From: Eublepharis macularius | Taxonomy: Eukaryota > Chordata > Lepidosauria > Squamata > Eublepharidae | Length of the DNA: 64,000 nt | Direction of reading: 5' to 3' | NCBI RefSeq assembly: GCF_028583425.1 | Contig: NC_072791.1 | Location: forward strand, 199,120,311-199,184,310 | Shown: in pieces, positions 12,825-24,829 of the stretch | How positions within the stretch are numbered: the first letter of the stretch is position 1 | How the letters are laid out: every line of letters begins with the position of its first letter | Notes under the pieces: generated by a model | Told to the model about the DNA's origin: nothing | Databases searched by the model: none | What the model saw: only the letters and a program-made list of their open reading frames with translations | Position numbers and translations under genes: made by a program

Positions 12825-13088
12825 GGCTGTTTCCACACACTCTTAAAGGGACGGCCCACTCACCAAAACTCTGGCGGCTTTTCCCCAGGAATCCAGACGG
12901 CTCTGTTTGCAAAACAACTGTGGGCTATTTGGCTTCCCTTTTTTGGCACCTTTTTGGGGAACATTCCCAGAAAAAGGGAAGCCAAACGGCTTGTAGCCAC
13001 TTTGCAAACGGAGCCGACTGGATTCCTGGGGGGAAGCCGTCAGTGTTCGGTGAGTGGGCCACCCCTTTAAGAGCATGTGGAAACAACC
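12825..13088. mobile_element. Inverted-repeat element (MITE-like)
   Basis: The left arm (starting GGCTGTTTCCACAC) and the right arm (ending GTGGAAACAACC) are inverted copies of each other across about 130 bases each, with mismatches. They meet in a GGCTTCCCTTTTT / AAAAAGGGAAGCC centre. Non-coding; the superfamily is not determined. Confidence 0.65.
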
Positions 13089-13974
13089 ATCATGTGGCAG
13101 TTCCTCAAAAAAGGTTTCTAGTTTGGAAGCCAAAGTGGAGAAAAACCTCGGTGTGGAAGCAGCCCTTTGGCCATAAAACAATGGTCTCCTTTGCAAAAAA
13201 TGCTATTGCTGCCTTTCACTCGCATTTCAGTTCTTAACTGGTCTCCTGATATTCATTACAATACGGTCACCTACCACTAAAATGCTACCAATGATTTGTT
13301 GTTTAAAAAGAAAAAATGTTCAAAGCCTCTGAGATTAGTTGGGTCAGAAATTGCACACTGTGCTTCATTACCATATTACTGGAATTACGTGTAGTCTAAA
13401 CATTGTGTTTCTCCTCTTGATGTTATAATCACATCATGTTAAGATTTGATTCCAGAAGACTTAGCTAATTAGTTTTCATCATCGTCAGCTTATGTTTACA
13501 TTGCCTAGTTGCTGCTGTAAATCTCATGTTTTTCAGCAGTTTGACAAAAGTAGTTAACCCTGTCTTAGCTAGACACCTGGGAAAAAATTCTGTGCTCTGG
13601 CTTTGGATTCATGTTCCCTGGGCAAGCCAGATTTAGACTGTTGTCCACAGCACAAGTGTATTTTGCAAACTGCAATATCCACTATGTGCCATGGCTGCAA
13701 TCCTATGCATAGTCAGGCTGCATAAAACCCATTGGCTTTACTGCAGCACACCTCTACAACCTATTCTTTAGCTTAACTCATCTTCCCATCCAACTTTCTG
13801 GTCCAGATGTTTTCTCATCTGGTTTTCCTTTTATTCCTATGTACCTTTGATGGTTTCCTCTAGCTTTTGTCTTGCTTTTGCCTACTACCACTATTATAGG
13901 TATGAGAGAAGTGGATTCAAAGTCTTGACATAGTTAGAGAGAGAGAGCGTTATAGAGTTATATATAATTTTAAA

Positions 13975-14206
13975 CAGGGCTTTTTTTCTGGGGAAAGAGG
14001 TGGTGGAACTCGGTGGGTTGCCCTCGGAGAAAATGGTCATGTGGCTGGTGGCCCCGCCCCCTGATCTCCAGACAGAGGGGAGCTGAGAGGGCAATCTCAA
14101 CTCCCCTCTATCTGGAGATCAGGGGGTGAGGCCACCAGCCACGTGACCATTTTCAAGAGGTTCCGGAACTCCATTCCCCCATGTTCCCCCTGAAAAAAAG
14201 CCCCAG
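13975..14206. mobile_element. hAT-like MITE with inverted-repeat body
   Basis: Termini CAGGGCTTTTTTTCTGG and CTGAAAAAAAGCCCCAG are flanked by TTTTAAA on both sides (13968-13974 and 14207-14213). The interior is a large inverted repeat built on GGCCCCGCCCCCTGATCTCC and its complement. No coding capacity. Confidence 0.75.
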
Positions 14207-14385
14207 TTTTAAATATATAGTTTTATATAACTATATAGTTATGTATCAATGTCATTGGAAATATTATCAAAAGTAATACTTTCGAGTCCATGTTAGCTTG
14301 GCAAGCAACCCACTAGAATGTCAATAAAGCGTGAAAGAGGCTTAATTTTAATGCCCACATGTCAGGAACACATGAAGCATACAAA

Positions 14386-14590
14386 CATGTGAAGCTGCCT
14401 TGTATTGTATTTATCCATCAGAGTCAGTATTGTCTACTCAGATTGGCAACAGCTCTCCAGGAGCTCAGGCAGAGGTCTTGCACACCACCTGCTACCTGAT
14501 CCTTTTAACCTGAGATGTCAGGGGCTGAACTTGAGACCTTTTGCATGCCACACAGATGCTCTTCCACTGAGCCACAGCCTCATCTACAGT
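14386..14590 (-). mobile_element. tRNA-Ala-like SINE, minus strand
   Basis: On the minus strand: CAGTGGAAGAGCATCTGTG, GGTCTCAAGTTCAGCCCC, CCTGGAGAGCTGTTGCC, AGTAGACAATACTGAC and CAGCTTCACATGTTTGTATG. Nearly full length. Confidence 0.75.
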
Positions 14591-14723
14591 CTCATCTTCA
14601 GACTTTGGATTGGATCCTATGCAACACCGGCAGAAGTGGATCTTCCCTGTAAAGAGATTTGAGTTCTCTGTTGAAGATGTACCTCCCTCCACCTCTTATC
14701 AAGCATCAAAAGCCACTTGCAAG

Positions 14724-14940
14724 CAGGGCCGTTTCAGACGGCTTACCTTCTGCTGCTCCATGCCGCTACGTCACGGCTCGTGCCGGAGAAAACGCGAAAT
14801 AGCGCATTTTCTCGCACGAGTTTTGTGCAACGTCATGCAAAACTCGCGTGAGAAAACGCGATAGTTCGTGTTCGCCCCAGGACGAGCCGCGACGTGGCGG
14901 CATGGAGCGGCAGAAGGTAAGCCGTCTGGAAATGGCCCTG
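14724..14940. mobile_element. CpG-rich palindromic MITE, copy A
   Basis: Termini CAGGGCCGTTTCAGACGGC and GCCGTCTGGAAATGGCCCTG. The core is an inverted repeat on CGCATTTTCTCGCACGAG and its complement. It shares this core and its TIRs with 18071-18268, but the sub-terminal arm differs. No target duplication identified. Confidence 0.7.
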
Positions 14941-15140
14941 GTCATCCCCTGGAATGAGGGACTAACAAAATTATAGACTGCAGTATAATCACACTATTGC
15001 TGTAGTTCTGCATGTTTCTAGAAGAACTTCATCTGGAAGACATCATGCCAGGATACTGGCAGGTCAACAACTGGGCTCCCACAATGAAGTATCACTTGCA
15101 GCCTCCTTTCTTCATCATTAATAAAGACTAATAAAGATAC

Positions 15141-15876
15141 TGTTTCCTTGCCTCTGCTTGTAGGGAGAAAGCAAGGTTTCTGATAACGTCTTCACTTTTG
15201 ATGTGGAGTTAAGGGCCAAACAAGGCAAGACAACATCCCTAAGTTTGTTGCAGGTGCCCAATTCTGGTTGGGACCAATGCAGGTGGTAGGAGGAAGGGCT
15301 CCTGCCTTGTATGCATGCAAGAGTTAGGGCAGGCAAGAGCCAAAGTAGGGCATGTAGGAAGCAGGCATCAAGCAGGCACTACAGGAAACCTTATGAGAGC
15401 TGAAGAACCAGCAAAGCTTCCAAACTTCCGCAGGCTTATATAAAAGGTTGGGAGCCTGGTTAGGCTTCTGGGTTTTGTCAACAACTGCTCCACTCCATCT
15501 CCTTCAAGGGAGAAGCTGGAGTGAGGCAGACCCGGGGCTCCTTGCCGTAGGATCATCGGCTCCCTGCTTCTGCCCTTGTCCTCTTTCATTTCTGATCCAG
15601 TGTTCTAGGGAAGACTCTGTGGGCACAGGACCTTAGCAGGGCTCCTGCAGTGGCTCCAGGTTGTCAGGAGGTGCTGACAGGGCACAGACGTCCTCAAGTG
15701 GTTCCTGGTCCATTGGTTTTCTGTGGGAGGAGTCCAGATCTGATTGGTGGGAAGGGATCATGAGGTCCACCTACAGGGTATTCAGAGGGACCTGCACCTC
15801 AGAGATCTCAGGGCCTGAGATGAACTCCTCCTCATCATCAGAGCCTGCCTCAGTGGAATTGGGACCATTCATGACA
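15141..15876 (-). mobile_element. Probable solo LTR (Gypsy-like), minus strand
   Basis: A 736-base block beginning TGTCATGAATGG and ending GGAAACA on the minus strand (TG...CA ends), with a TATA-like TTTTATATAAGCC in the interior. The flanking 5-mers GATAC and GAAAC agree at four positions. No internal coding region lies next to it. The class is inferred from structure only. Confidence 0.5.
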
Positions 15877-18070
15877 GAAACTTCCAGATTTATTTATTTT
15901 GTAATGGCTGGTACAATCCATTCTACAACATATATGCTGGCACAACAGTAGTACAGGTTGCATTAAATGACCAAAAACACTAGATCAAGATACAAAGATT
16001 GTCCATTTTCAAATACAATGTAATAAAATTGATTTAACAAAGCAAGGATTACTGATCTGATATAAAACATCCTGAATATATTCCATATGTGTGTTATTTA
16101 CAGTGTATTTTCATTGTTGGTTAAATTGCTTGTCAGTTTTTTGACATGTTAATTAGATTACGACAGATCAGCTTCGTTTGATGAGAAGCAAATGTTCAGA
16201 CTGTGATTGCTTATTTAAACAAATTAGTTTGGATTGAAAACGAAATATTGGCAATGGCTTGCATTTAAAATACCCATGAGTAACACATGACAAAAGTTAA
16301 AACTCTTTTGCAAATACTGAGTTCCATTGAAATGTCTAAGTAAGCAATTTCAGATCAGGATGTATAAAGACCGAGGAATTATTAATGGTAGACAGAATAT
16401 CTCCAGTAAAGCCAACTTCATAGTATGGCATGATCCAGCCAAAATTAAACATATTTACTCTCCTTCTCCAAGCAAGGGAAAGTGATCTCATTTAGCCTCA
16501 GTGAAATTGCATCCAAATTGGACTGGGTATTGTCACATCTTGACATTTGTTATGGGATCCCTGATGGGCTGGGATCATTCAGATAGATAGCCCAGGCAGC
16601 AGAAGAGGAAATGAACAGCAAATTACTACAAACAGTAGCAAGAAAAGTACTCCTTAGGGCCTTTTCAGTGAATGTCTCCAAAATGCCTTTTTACCCTGGA
16701 AATTTTTGAGAGTGAAACTTTGGCACAGCTCTAATAAACACACTTTCTTCCTTTCCTTCAGTTGTAGTATTTTCCAGGATCTGGTGTATGGGCTAAAAAC
16801 TGTAACAACTGGTCTTTGGTGAAAGAACTGTCACCCAGGGTATTCCAAAGGGTTGTCTATTGTTTCTACTGCTACACATAAAAAACCCACTTTCATTGAT
16901 CCACAAGGGATACTGATTTCAGCTGCCAAGGGACCCAGCTGCCAAGGGACCCTCTAAGGCTAATTTCTTGTTTGATGTTTACACACCTGGAGATCTTTCT
17001 GTATGTTGTCTGCACATCAAACCTTGCAATGTTTATGTAATCTTGCAATATGTATTTTTTCCTTTCTGATTTTTCTGGTAATATATAGCTTCAGTCTAAG
17101 GCTCTGTTTAAAGCAGCTAAACAATTAAATGCATCTAGTCTACTATTTTATACTGGTTTCTAGAAGAAGCTCTTCTTTTTTTCCAGATGAAGAATGGATT
17201 TATTCATCTAAAGATCTTTATTCACATATTTTAGTGTGAATAAGCATGTATTAAATTAGGTTAACCAATACAGATTTGCTCATCTTTACTGATTTGATGA
17301 TCACTGGGATATTGTATTTCCTAATACAGTGAATTCTGTTTTTATTACTTTATTTTTTTGCCCGTTATATTTTCATTTGCAAAGCAAGAGTCGCAGTATC
17401 ATGAATGAGATCTAAGAAACACACCTTGAACCCATGCAAAAGACACAGCACCCAAATCTTCCCCTCAGGGTCTCAGTTGCTTAGCTAATTTACAAACTCT
17501 ACTAACCTTCTCCACTAACCACTAAGCAAAAAAATACAAGGGAGGGAACTTGCATTTGTCTGCTCCAGTTCCCAGTGCAGCTTTCTGCGTGATCAGACAA
17601 AATGCACTTCAACTCAATCCTTTACACTCTCTGCCCATCAACTTGAATTGGGAATTCAAAAGCATTTTGTAATGCTACTGGGAGAAGTGGGAGACCAGTT
17701 CTTAACCAATTTTCCTACTTTCTCCGTACTGCAGCTATTGAGCTGGTTTGGGGAAAGTTTCAACACACAGACCTTAAAGATTCTAGCTTTCAAACGAGTT
17801 CTACTCGCAGTTCAAACGGAGTAAATACTTTATTCACTGGCCAAATCCATTCAATACTTGCGGTGAAGAAGGATGGATTCCTCCATCCCTGGTTGGAGAA
17901 AGGTGATACAAGAGTGGAAGAGATGTCATAAAACATAGTTCACGCGCTTCCCCAGAGGAAATTATTTAAAAGGGGTTAAGAGACTACACTTCCCAGAAGT
18001 CTGTTCTTAAAGGCACAAATCCTATTGATTTGTTGCCAATACATACTGCATCCCAAGCTCCGCTCACAAC
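15877..18070. other. Intergenic DNA without recognised genes
   Basis: AT-rich. A short direct duplication AGCTGCCAAGGGACC occurs at about 16920-16950. No complete repeat or exon seen. Confidence 0.55.
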
Positions 18071-18268
18071 CTGGGCTGATTCCAGACCGCCCTCCCCATG
18101 GCGAAACGTCGCGCGTCGTCGCGCGGAAAACACGAAATACCGCGTTTTCTCGCACGAGTTTTGCACGATGTCGTGCAAAACTCGCGCGAGAAAACGCGAT
18201 ATTTTGCGTTTTCCGCACGACGACGCGCAACGTTTCGCCATGGGGAGGGCCGTCTGGAATCGGCCCTG
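18071..18268. mobile_element. CpG-rich palindromic MITE, copy B
   Basis: The TIR (degenerate CTGGGCTGATTCCAGAC on the left, GTCTGGAATCGGCCCTG on the right) and the TTTTCTCGCACGAGTTTTGC core match copy A. The arms are a different CpG-dense sequence around CCATGGCGAAACGT. The palindrome produces overlapping ORFs on both strands, none of which looks coding. Confidence 0.7.
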
Positions 18269-18284
18269 AATTCAATCCTGTCGG

Positions 18285-18506
18285 AAGCTGGGTTCAAGTA
18301 GCGGGCTCAAGATTGACTCAGCCTTCCATCCTTCTGAGGTCGGTAAAATGAGTACTCAGTTTCCTGGGGTGTAGATGACTGGGGAAGGCAATGGCAAACC
18401 ATCTCGTAACAAAAGTCTGCCAAGAAAATGTCATGATGCAACGTCCCCCCATGGATCAGTAATGACTCGGTGCTTGCACAGGAGACTACCTTTACCTTTT
18501 TTACAT
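18285..18506 (+). mobile_element. Sauria-type SINE
   Basis: Contains the hallmark segments CCTTCTGAGGTCGGTAAAAT, GGGGAAGGCAATGGCAAACC, CATGGATCAGTAATGACTCG and the tail ACTACCTTTACCTTTTTT. This is the tRNA-derived SINE with a Bov-B-like 3' end found widely in lizards and snakes. Confidence 0.75.
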
Positions 18507-19399
18507 AAGCATTTCTATTCTGCTGTACCAGCACACCTCTTCCTCACAGAAATTTCATCCTAGGTTCTGGAGATGGAATTAGACTGCCAAATAACAGTTC
18601 CATGTTAAGTTCTTCTCCCCATATGATGTCATGCATGTCCTTTTATCATTATATGAATCCCTACCCAATGGCATTCAATTATATGAAGTAGGGGCAAAAG
18701 GTTCAACTTCTACACGAGCCAACTATTTTTGTCAGCCTCGTGTTTCGTATCACATATTTTAGGCACAGTAGTGTTGGTAAATTAATTCACATGATAATTT
18801 CATGGCAATATATTGAAACCATGAGTCATGTGAATGCCTGGACACGGGGCTAGATCAACTCTCTTGACTCAACTCTCAACTTAGAGACACTTCAGGATAT
18901 GAATTACATTTATATTACATATGAAAGTGCACACTTGGCATAGAAATTAAGCAACTGGTTCACCACAATGATATATATTATACCTTGCAAACAAACCCAC
19001 AACATTTTTACCAGTACGCCTGCTCATATGAATTTTAAAAGGCTCTTGAAATGTGGCCAGGACTGGCACATGAACAATGAATAATTAGAAGTGAAAATTA
19101 CAGCCTAATCCTTTGCGCACTTACTCCAAAGTTCATCCCATTTTTTTTCCAAAGGGCTTTCCTTCCTTCCTTTCTTCCTTTTGGCAAGTAAGCATAAGAA
19201 TGAAGTATGGCTCACTTACTTATCTGGGAGTAAGGATAATTTAACTCAGTGACACTTTCTTCCAAGTAAATACACACAAGATTGGACTGGAATTGACACT
19301 TACGTTTAACTTTGTAAACTGTGCCCAGAAGATAAACTGTGCCCCTCTTAATTTGGCCCAGTTTGTTAACCCCAGAACTTATTTTCAGTGCTAGGGCTG

Positions 19400-19620
19400 A
19401 GTAATCATCAATGCCAGAGTTCCCCAATTCTATTAAGGCTATCAGCACTTTTGAAAAGGGTAGTGGGAACCACCACAAAATGGCTTCCATGGGAGGCGAA
19501 ACCAATCACAAAATGGCTGCTTGGTTTTTTAATTTTGGGGAAGGCAGGCTTTGGGGGAGAAGCAAGTGGGTGTCAGGAAACATATTATCCAGCACCCTAG
19601 TGCCCAGAAATGCATGTTAG
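19400..19620 (+). repeat. 'CACAAAATGGCT' dispersed repeat
   Basis: ACCACAAAATGGCTTCCATG, AATCACAAAATGGCTGC and AGCAAGTGGGTGTCAGGAAA are shared in order with the diverged copy at 43810. Non-coding. Confidence 0.5.
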
Positions 19621-20704
19621 GAAACACATTTATGAAAACAGATCCTAGGAATAAGGTACCTTGGCTGCTGACCAAGACATGGTGTTCTGAAGGTTCGAAC
19701 CGTTGCTCCTGGAAGCCTGCAGAAGGTGAAACAGTTGTGGCAGGTTAACCCCTGTAGTTTTTGTAGTCTGTCCTCAGTGATGCTGTTATTTCTCAGCATT
19801 ACTCTGGGGGCCTTTCCTGTTCTCCAGTGAAAGCTTTCAGTACAGTTGCCTCGGAAGAGTGCCCACCCCAGAGTGCCCGCTTCAAGCTCAGCAGTAATGT
19901 CAGCCAGTAATAGTAGTGATTTCAGTAGATTAGCAAATAATAGAGATTTCACCTCAGCAGAAGTATGACACAGCTTGTTCTTTTCACCTTTCCTTGGAGA
20001 TGCAGCACCTACCCTCATGTTAGAACAAGTCAAAAGCTAGCTTGTGGCCAACTGCATCCCTTAAAGGCGCTATAAAATGAATCCTTCCCAGCGTTGTTCT
20101 TCCATTCCTGAAGTGTGTACCAATCCGTCATCCAAGGTCAGGGCCAGCCTGTGCCAGCACAGTGACACGGTCTCTTTAGCATAGCAATAGCAGCAATTTA
20201 CCAGCAGTACAGGTACCATATTAAAGCAGGTAAGGTAACTAAACTCCATCCAAGTTTGCAAAATTAAGCCCCTTGCTGATAGCTTTGTACACAGTGCCCA
20301 ATTTCTACCACTAGATGGCTGCTATATAGAATGTTCCCCAAAGCTTTACATTTCTGACGGCATAGCAAATAATCTGTTTAAAATTATGCATCTTTAGTGA
20401 TGTCACTATTTCCGGCAGATAGAATCCAGTTGTGTTCCTATTGTCACCCAAGAGCTGGCATAATTTGAGAATAAGATTGCTCTATAAATCCCACTGAAAT
20501 CAATACAATTTAAGGAAATTAGGTCACCTTCCATTGTGGGTCCCAACTGCAGAATTGTGCCCATAAAGTATAATTATAATTGAGTAGAAAATTCTGAAAT
20601 ACAGTATCTACCAAATAACTCACATTACTTCCAGATGAAGAAGGCTACAGTTTCTGAACAGGTGCCACTGGCCATTGCTGTGGATTTCAGTGAAGCTTCT
20701 TCGT

Positions 20705-21040
20705 AGTATGATTTATTTATTTCAGTCATTTTTATCCCACTGTTTGATCTGAAGACCTTTAGAACAGCTTTACCAAAAATAGTCCATCGCCGTTGTCATC
20801 ATCATCATTATCATCATCAAATCAACATGAAAAAGCAACAAAATAATAACCAGCAGATAACAAATCACAATATCCAACCCATTAAACTCAGCAGACATAT
20901 GAGTTGATGCAAACTGCCCACTGAAATAAAAGTTTTTAACCCATTTTCTAAATACCCACTGAGATGGGGCAATATGTGCCTCATATGGGAAAAAGAATTC
21001 CATAAAGACTTTTCTCATCCTGAGATCCTGGAACGCTTCT
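20705..21040 (-). repeat. LINE/SINE-like fragment, minus strand
   Basis: The tail-like AACAGTGGGATAAAAATGAC (minus strand) and an ATC microsatellite (about 20795-20820) suggest an old LINE 3' part. Class unsure. Confidence 0.35.
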
Positions 21041-21267
21041 GCCATTCACAGCAGACAATGCTGAGCTGAAGAGACCAATGATCTATCTAATGGTATAAGG
21101 CACCCTACTGCTGCCCAAGGGCCCTGTCTAATCTCATCGCTTGCAAAGATTCTGGTATGCGTGTGTATGGGAATGAAGCAGAGCCTCACCTAAATGTACA
21201 GATAGGCTCATGGTGGAGAAGATGGTTCTTGAAGTACCTTAGTCCCAAATCAGAGGTAATAGTTGTA

Positions 21268-21910
21268 AGTAAAAATTGTTGGAGGAAATGTGGAGAATTG
21301 GGAACGTTCAGTCACATGTGGTGGGACTGTCCTTTAGTAAAAAAGTTCTGGGATCAAATTGGTATGGAAATGTCGAGGATAGTGAGAAGGGTAAGAATAT
21401 CTAAAGCAATGGCACTTATTAATTTGGATGGAATAGGGCTAAAGTTAAGAGAGGAATCTAAGTGAATAAATTTGATGTTAGTAGCAGCAAGACAGGTTAT
21501 AGCAAGGAATTGGAAAGAAGCTGAGGAATTGACGATTAATCACTGGAGGGAAAATATGAATAATATAATAGTTTTAGAGTACCTTACGATGAAGATACGT
21601 AGAATGAATGGGTTAAAGGTTAGGGAACAAGAGGAGAATTGGTTTAGAAGGATGGTGGGGTACTTAGAAACATTTAAACAATTTGGGGTGATTAGTCGGT
21701 TAATAGGAAATTGAGAGGTTAATTTAATTATAAGGCTAAATGGAATGATCTATAGAGTAATAGAGTTGTACTGGGAGTAATTTTGAATATGAAATAATAT
21801 TGTATGGAATAATATTTATGTATCTACCGCCTGGAGGTCCCTACACAGGTGATGTCGGTGACGGGTTGTTATATTCGGAATAAATCAATAAAGTATTTTT
21901 TTTAAAAAAA
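21268..21910 (+). mobile_element. 5'-truncated L1 LINE with ORF2 C-terminus
   Basis: Bounded by the 16-base duplication AGAGGTAATAGTTGTA (21252-21267 and 21911-21926) and ended by AATAAATCAATAAAG plus an A-rich tail. It encodes the L1 ORF2 C-terminal Cys/His region (CWRKCGELGTFSHMWWDCP), continuing in the same frame to 21714. The only break is one TGA at 21463-21465. The rest of ORF2 and ORF1 are missing, so this is a dead, fairly recent insertion. Confidence 0.85.
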
Positions 21911-22664
21911 AGAGGTAATAGTTGTAGAAATATGAGATGTCTGGTGGAAAAGAAGATTAGATCCTGCAGGGGCAGCATATGAAAAGCTGGTTAGATAGGA
22001 ATGTTGAGTCTCTACCTTCTTCCCTCTAAGTGCCATTTCCTCATGTGTTGTCCAGAATTCTCTTCTCAGACTGCTTTTAGCTTCTTCTGGCAACTTTCTC
22101 CCCACTTCCATCAGTCATGAAGCTAGCACCTCCCTCTCTGCCTCCTGGTACTGTTAGTTCCTAAATGAGCTGCTTTGATTGATGCTGTGCACACTTACTC
22201 TGCAAAGAACAGCAAGCTGACAGCTTCAGAATCTCTGGGAGCTTCTACACCAGCTATATTCTCTAGTATTGACACTAAATCACATTCTCCCCAAGCCACT
22301 GTATTTTTCCAGCTGTCATTCACTTTTTTCAAATGTTGAGATTTTGTTTTTAAAACTTCCACCATTGGAGCACAATCCTTATAGGTATAAGCTAACTAGA
22401 GCTATTGCATCACCAGGTCAGAGGAGTGGTTGGTGATGTTATTGGTGGCCCTGTGTAACCCCATCTAACATCAGCAGCATGTGCTCTCCCTTTCCTCCAT
22501 GGCCACCATTTTTTTAAAAAAAGCATTGATTCTGGCCAGAAACCTACTGAACAAGCTTGGTGAAACCGACAGCTTTGTTAAGTCTGAAGACTCTGCCTGT
22601 GTAGTGAGGAAGGCCTCATCAATTTCACCAGGGATGCTCATTTGCCTTGGACCTACATTAATAC

Positions 22665-22922
22665 CAGGGCTATTTTCAGGGGGAACGCGGGGGAACGGAG
22701 ATCCGGACCCTCTTGGAAATGGTCACATGGCTGGTGGCCCCGCCCCCTGATCTCCAGACAGAGGGGAGTTGAGATCACCCTCCACGCCGCTGAGCGGCGC
22801 GGATGGCAATCTCAACTCCCCTCTGTCTGGAGATCAGGGGGCGGGGCCACCAGCCATGTGACCATTTTCTCTGAGGGCAACCCACTGAGTTCCACCACCT
22901 CTTTTCCCAGAAAAAAGCCCTG
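22665..22922. mobile_element. hAT-like MITE with perfect 8-bp target duplication
   Basis: Same family as 13975-14206, in reverse orientation. It starts CAGGGCTATTTTCAG and ends CAGAAAAAAGCCCTG. The 8-bp duplication ATTAATAC is perfect (22657-22664 and 22923-22930), which is diagnostic of the hAT superfamily. A central CCGCTGAGCGGCG palindrome is CpG-rich, suggesting a relatively young copy. Confidence 0.85.
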
Positions 22923-22930
22923 ATTAATAC

Positions 22931-24829
22931 ATAAAAAAGAAAAAAAAACTGTGTAAATAGTGATTGATGCAGTTGAAAAAGAATCTAGTAAAACATGCCA
23001 CTTGCCAAATATACTTAATCATGGACAAATTTAATGTTATTCTACCTTTTTAAAAAAAAACTGAATGAAATTGACAAGACCTCCCATTGCTGCAGATGTT
23101 GGGGAAAATGAAATAAAACTGCTAGAGTGACGGGGGATGCTTTTTATTGCCTTTCTTTAAAATAGGTGAGAGATAGGTGAATGCTAGAGGGCTGAGAAGG
23201 GCGGCAGTTTATTCTAAAAGACTGGTTTACTTTTCTATGGCAACCAGAAAATGTACAACTGCAAGGGTCTAGATAAAGCACAACTGTTCCTGAACAGAAC
23301 TAGTGTTGGTAAAAGACTTAGCCATTGTCAAGTACCCACTGTCAAGCTTCCTGAACCTATTTTAGACAGATATTTTAACATCTTTATATCAAAATACATA
23401 ACAGAGTGGATTTTAAGGAAAATTATCATTAACACAGCCATTTCTAGGGCGATTATACAGAAATTAGCTGGAGTTGTACAAAGAAACCTAGAGAGAGAAG
23501 TATAGCATATCACTATTCCTCTACATTCACCAAAATATTTTTTTAAAAACCCTAATTATGCCCAAATATTTACTACCGTGTATTCCATTTAGTTTGGCAA
23601 GGGATCAATTTCATTTAAAGGCAAGTCGAGTCTATTTCACACCGTTTTATGCAAATCAGTGACCTTACTCGGTTCAAATGCAGAATGCAAAATGTCCTTT
23701 CCCCTTGCAGATGAAATTCACCAGGATAAAATGTTCAATAGAAAGATTACATTTCCAGTGGGGCAGAAAGGTATTTGCCGGTGTCTCATTATGGCTTTGA
23801 TATAAACATTCCGGATTTCAATCAGCACAAAGATAGAATAGTAATAATCGCATAGCAAGGTGCTAGCCAAATGCTTTGCTCTCTGCAATACTATGCAACT
23901 CCCCCCCCCCCCACATCCATATATTAGAATAAAATCTTGGATGATTTTCAGAAAGAAAAAAGGCAATAACCGTCTAGTCATTTTATCGTCAGATTTACGA
24001 TCTATCCAGTGATGTCGCCCTGCCTGATAACTTTGCAACGGGGAGGCGAAGGTTACATCATTTACATTATTTCCAGCATAAATGAAAAGCACTGAATTCT
24101 TTGAACTGGAAGTGTCCCATCAATTCTTTCACCCTCCTATCATTACTATGGCATTCCCCATTCCTCTTTGATGTGTTTGATCCTTGTCCATAAGAAGTAA
24201 TTTGTCTCCTTAATGGAAATGGATGAAATTTGCTTTACCAGATTTTATGGCTTTAAACGAAAGGTCCTCGAAACGTTTCATAAATGCCTTTTGTGTGTGT
24301 GTGAAACATGAACAATTTGGGCATTTTTAAAAGGGGTTTTGTTTCGTAGTGTCACTTAGCAAAGAATATATTATGGTTGGCATACATAAAAGGTTTTCAT
24401 GCATCATACCATATGTTCTAAGGGAAGCAGAAGTAATGGTTCTTCAGTGCAATCATATAGTGTATATGCCTGCAGTGTGAAAACTGGAAGACAAAAAGCA
24501 TGTTGTTGCACCCAAGTTCCATACCAGTCACTGCCCATGGGAGGTGGGGAATACCACATCATCATAGATCACTGAGTGCTAGGGGGAAGCCACTTTATTG
24601 TGTTTGATACCCTCCAGGACCCCAAGCAGAGTTGAATGTATAATGTTATCAGACTGCTCTGGTTGTGGAAAGTCATTGCTAAGATGTGAGATCCCTCCCT
24701 GAACTAGCAGAGGGTTCAGTTGACTGCCTTTCTTCAATTTGCAGAATCAACCTGTCACAGAGTAAATGCTTGCTCAGAAGCACCAGGTACTGGTCTTCCA
24801 GGTTATAGAGAGAGAGCCCAGTCAGCGTA
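22931..24829. other. Intergenic DNA, no gene; unique-looking core
   Basis: The core at 23590-24110 has no repeat features and a balanced composition, including an ATGCAAAT octamer at 23650. A C-rich tract lies near 23898. No exon signature. Confidence 0.5.

Noticed and set aside
17976..18351. Six overlapping ORFs on both strands
   Set aside because: They arise from the palindromic CpG-rich MITE and mirror one another across strands.
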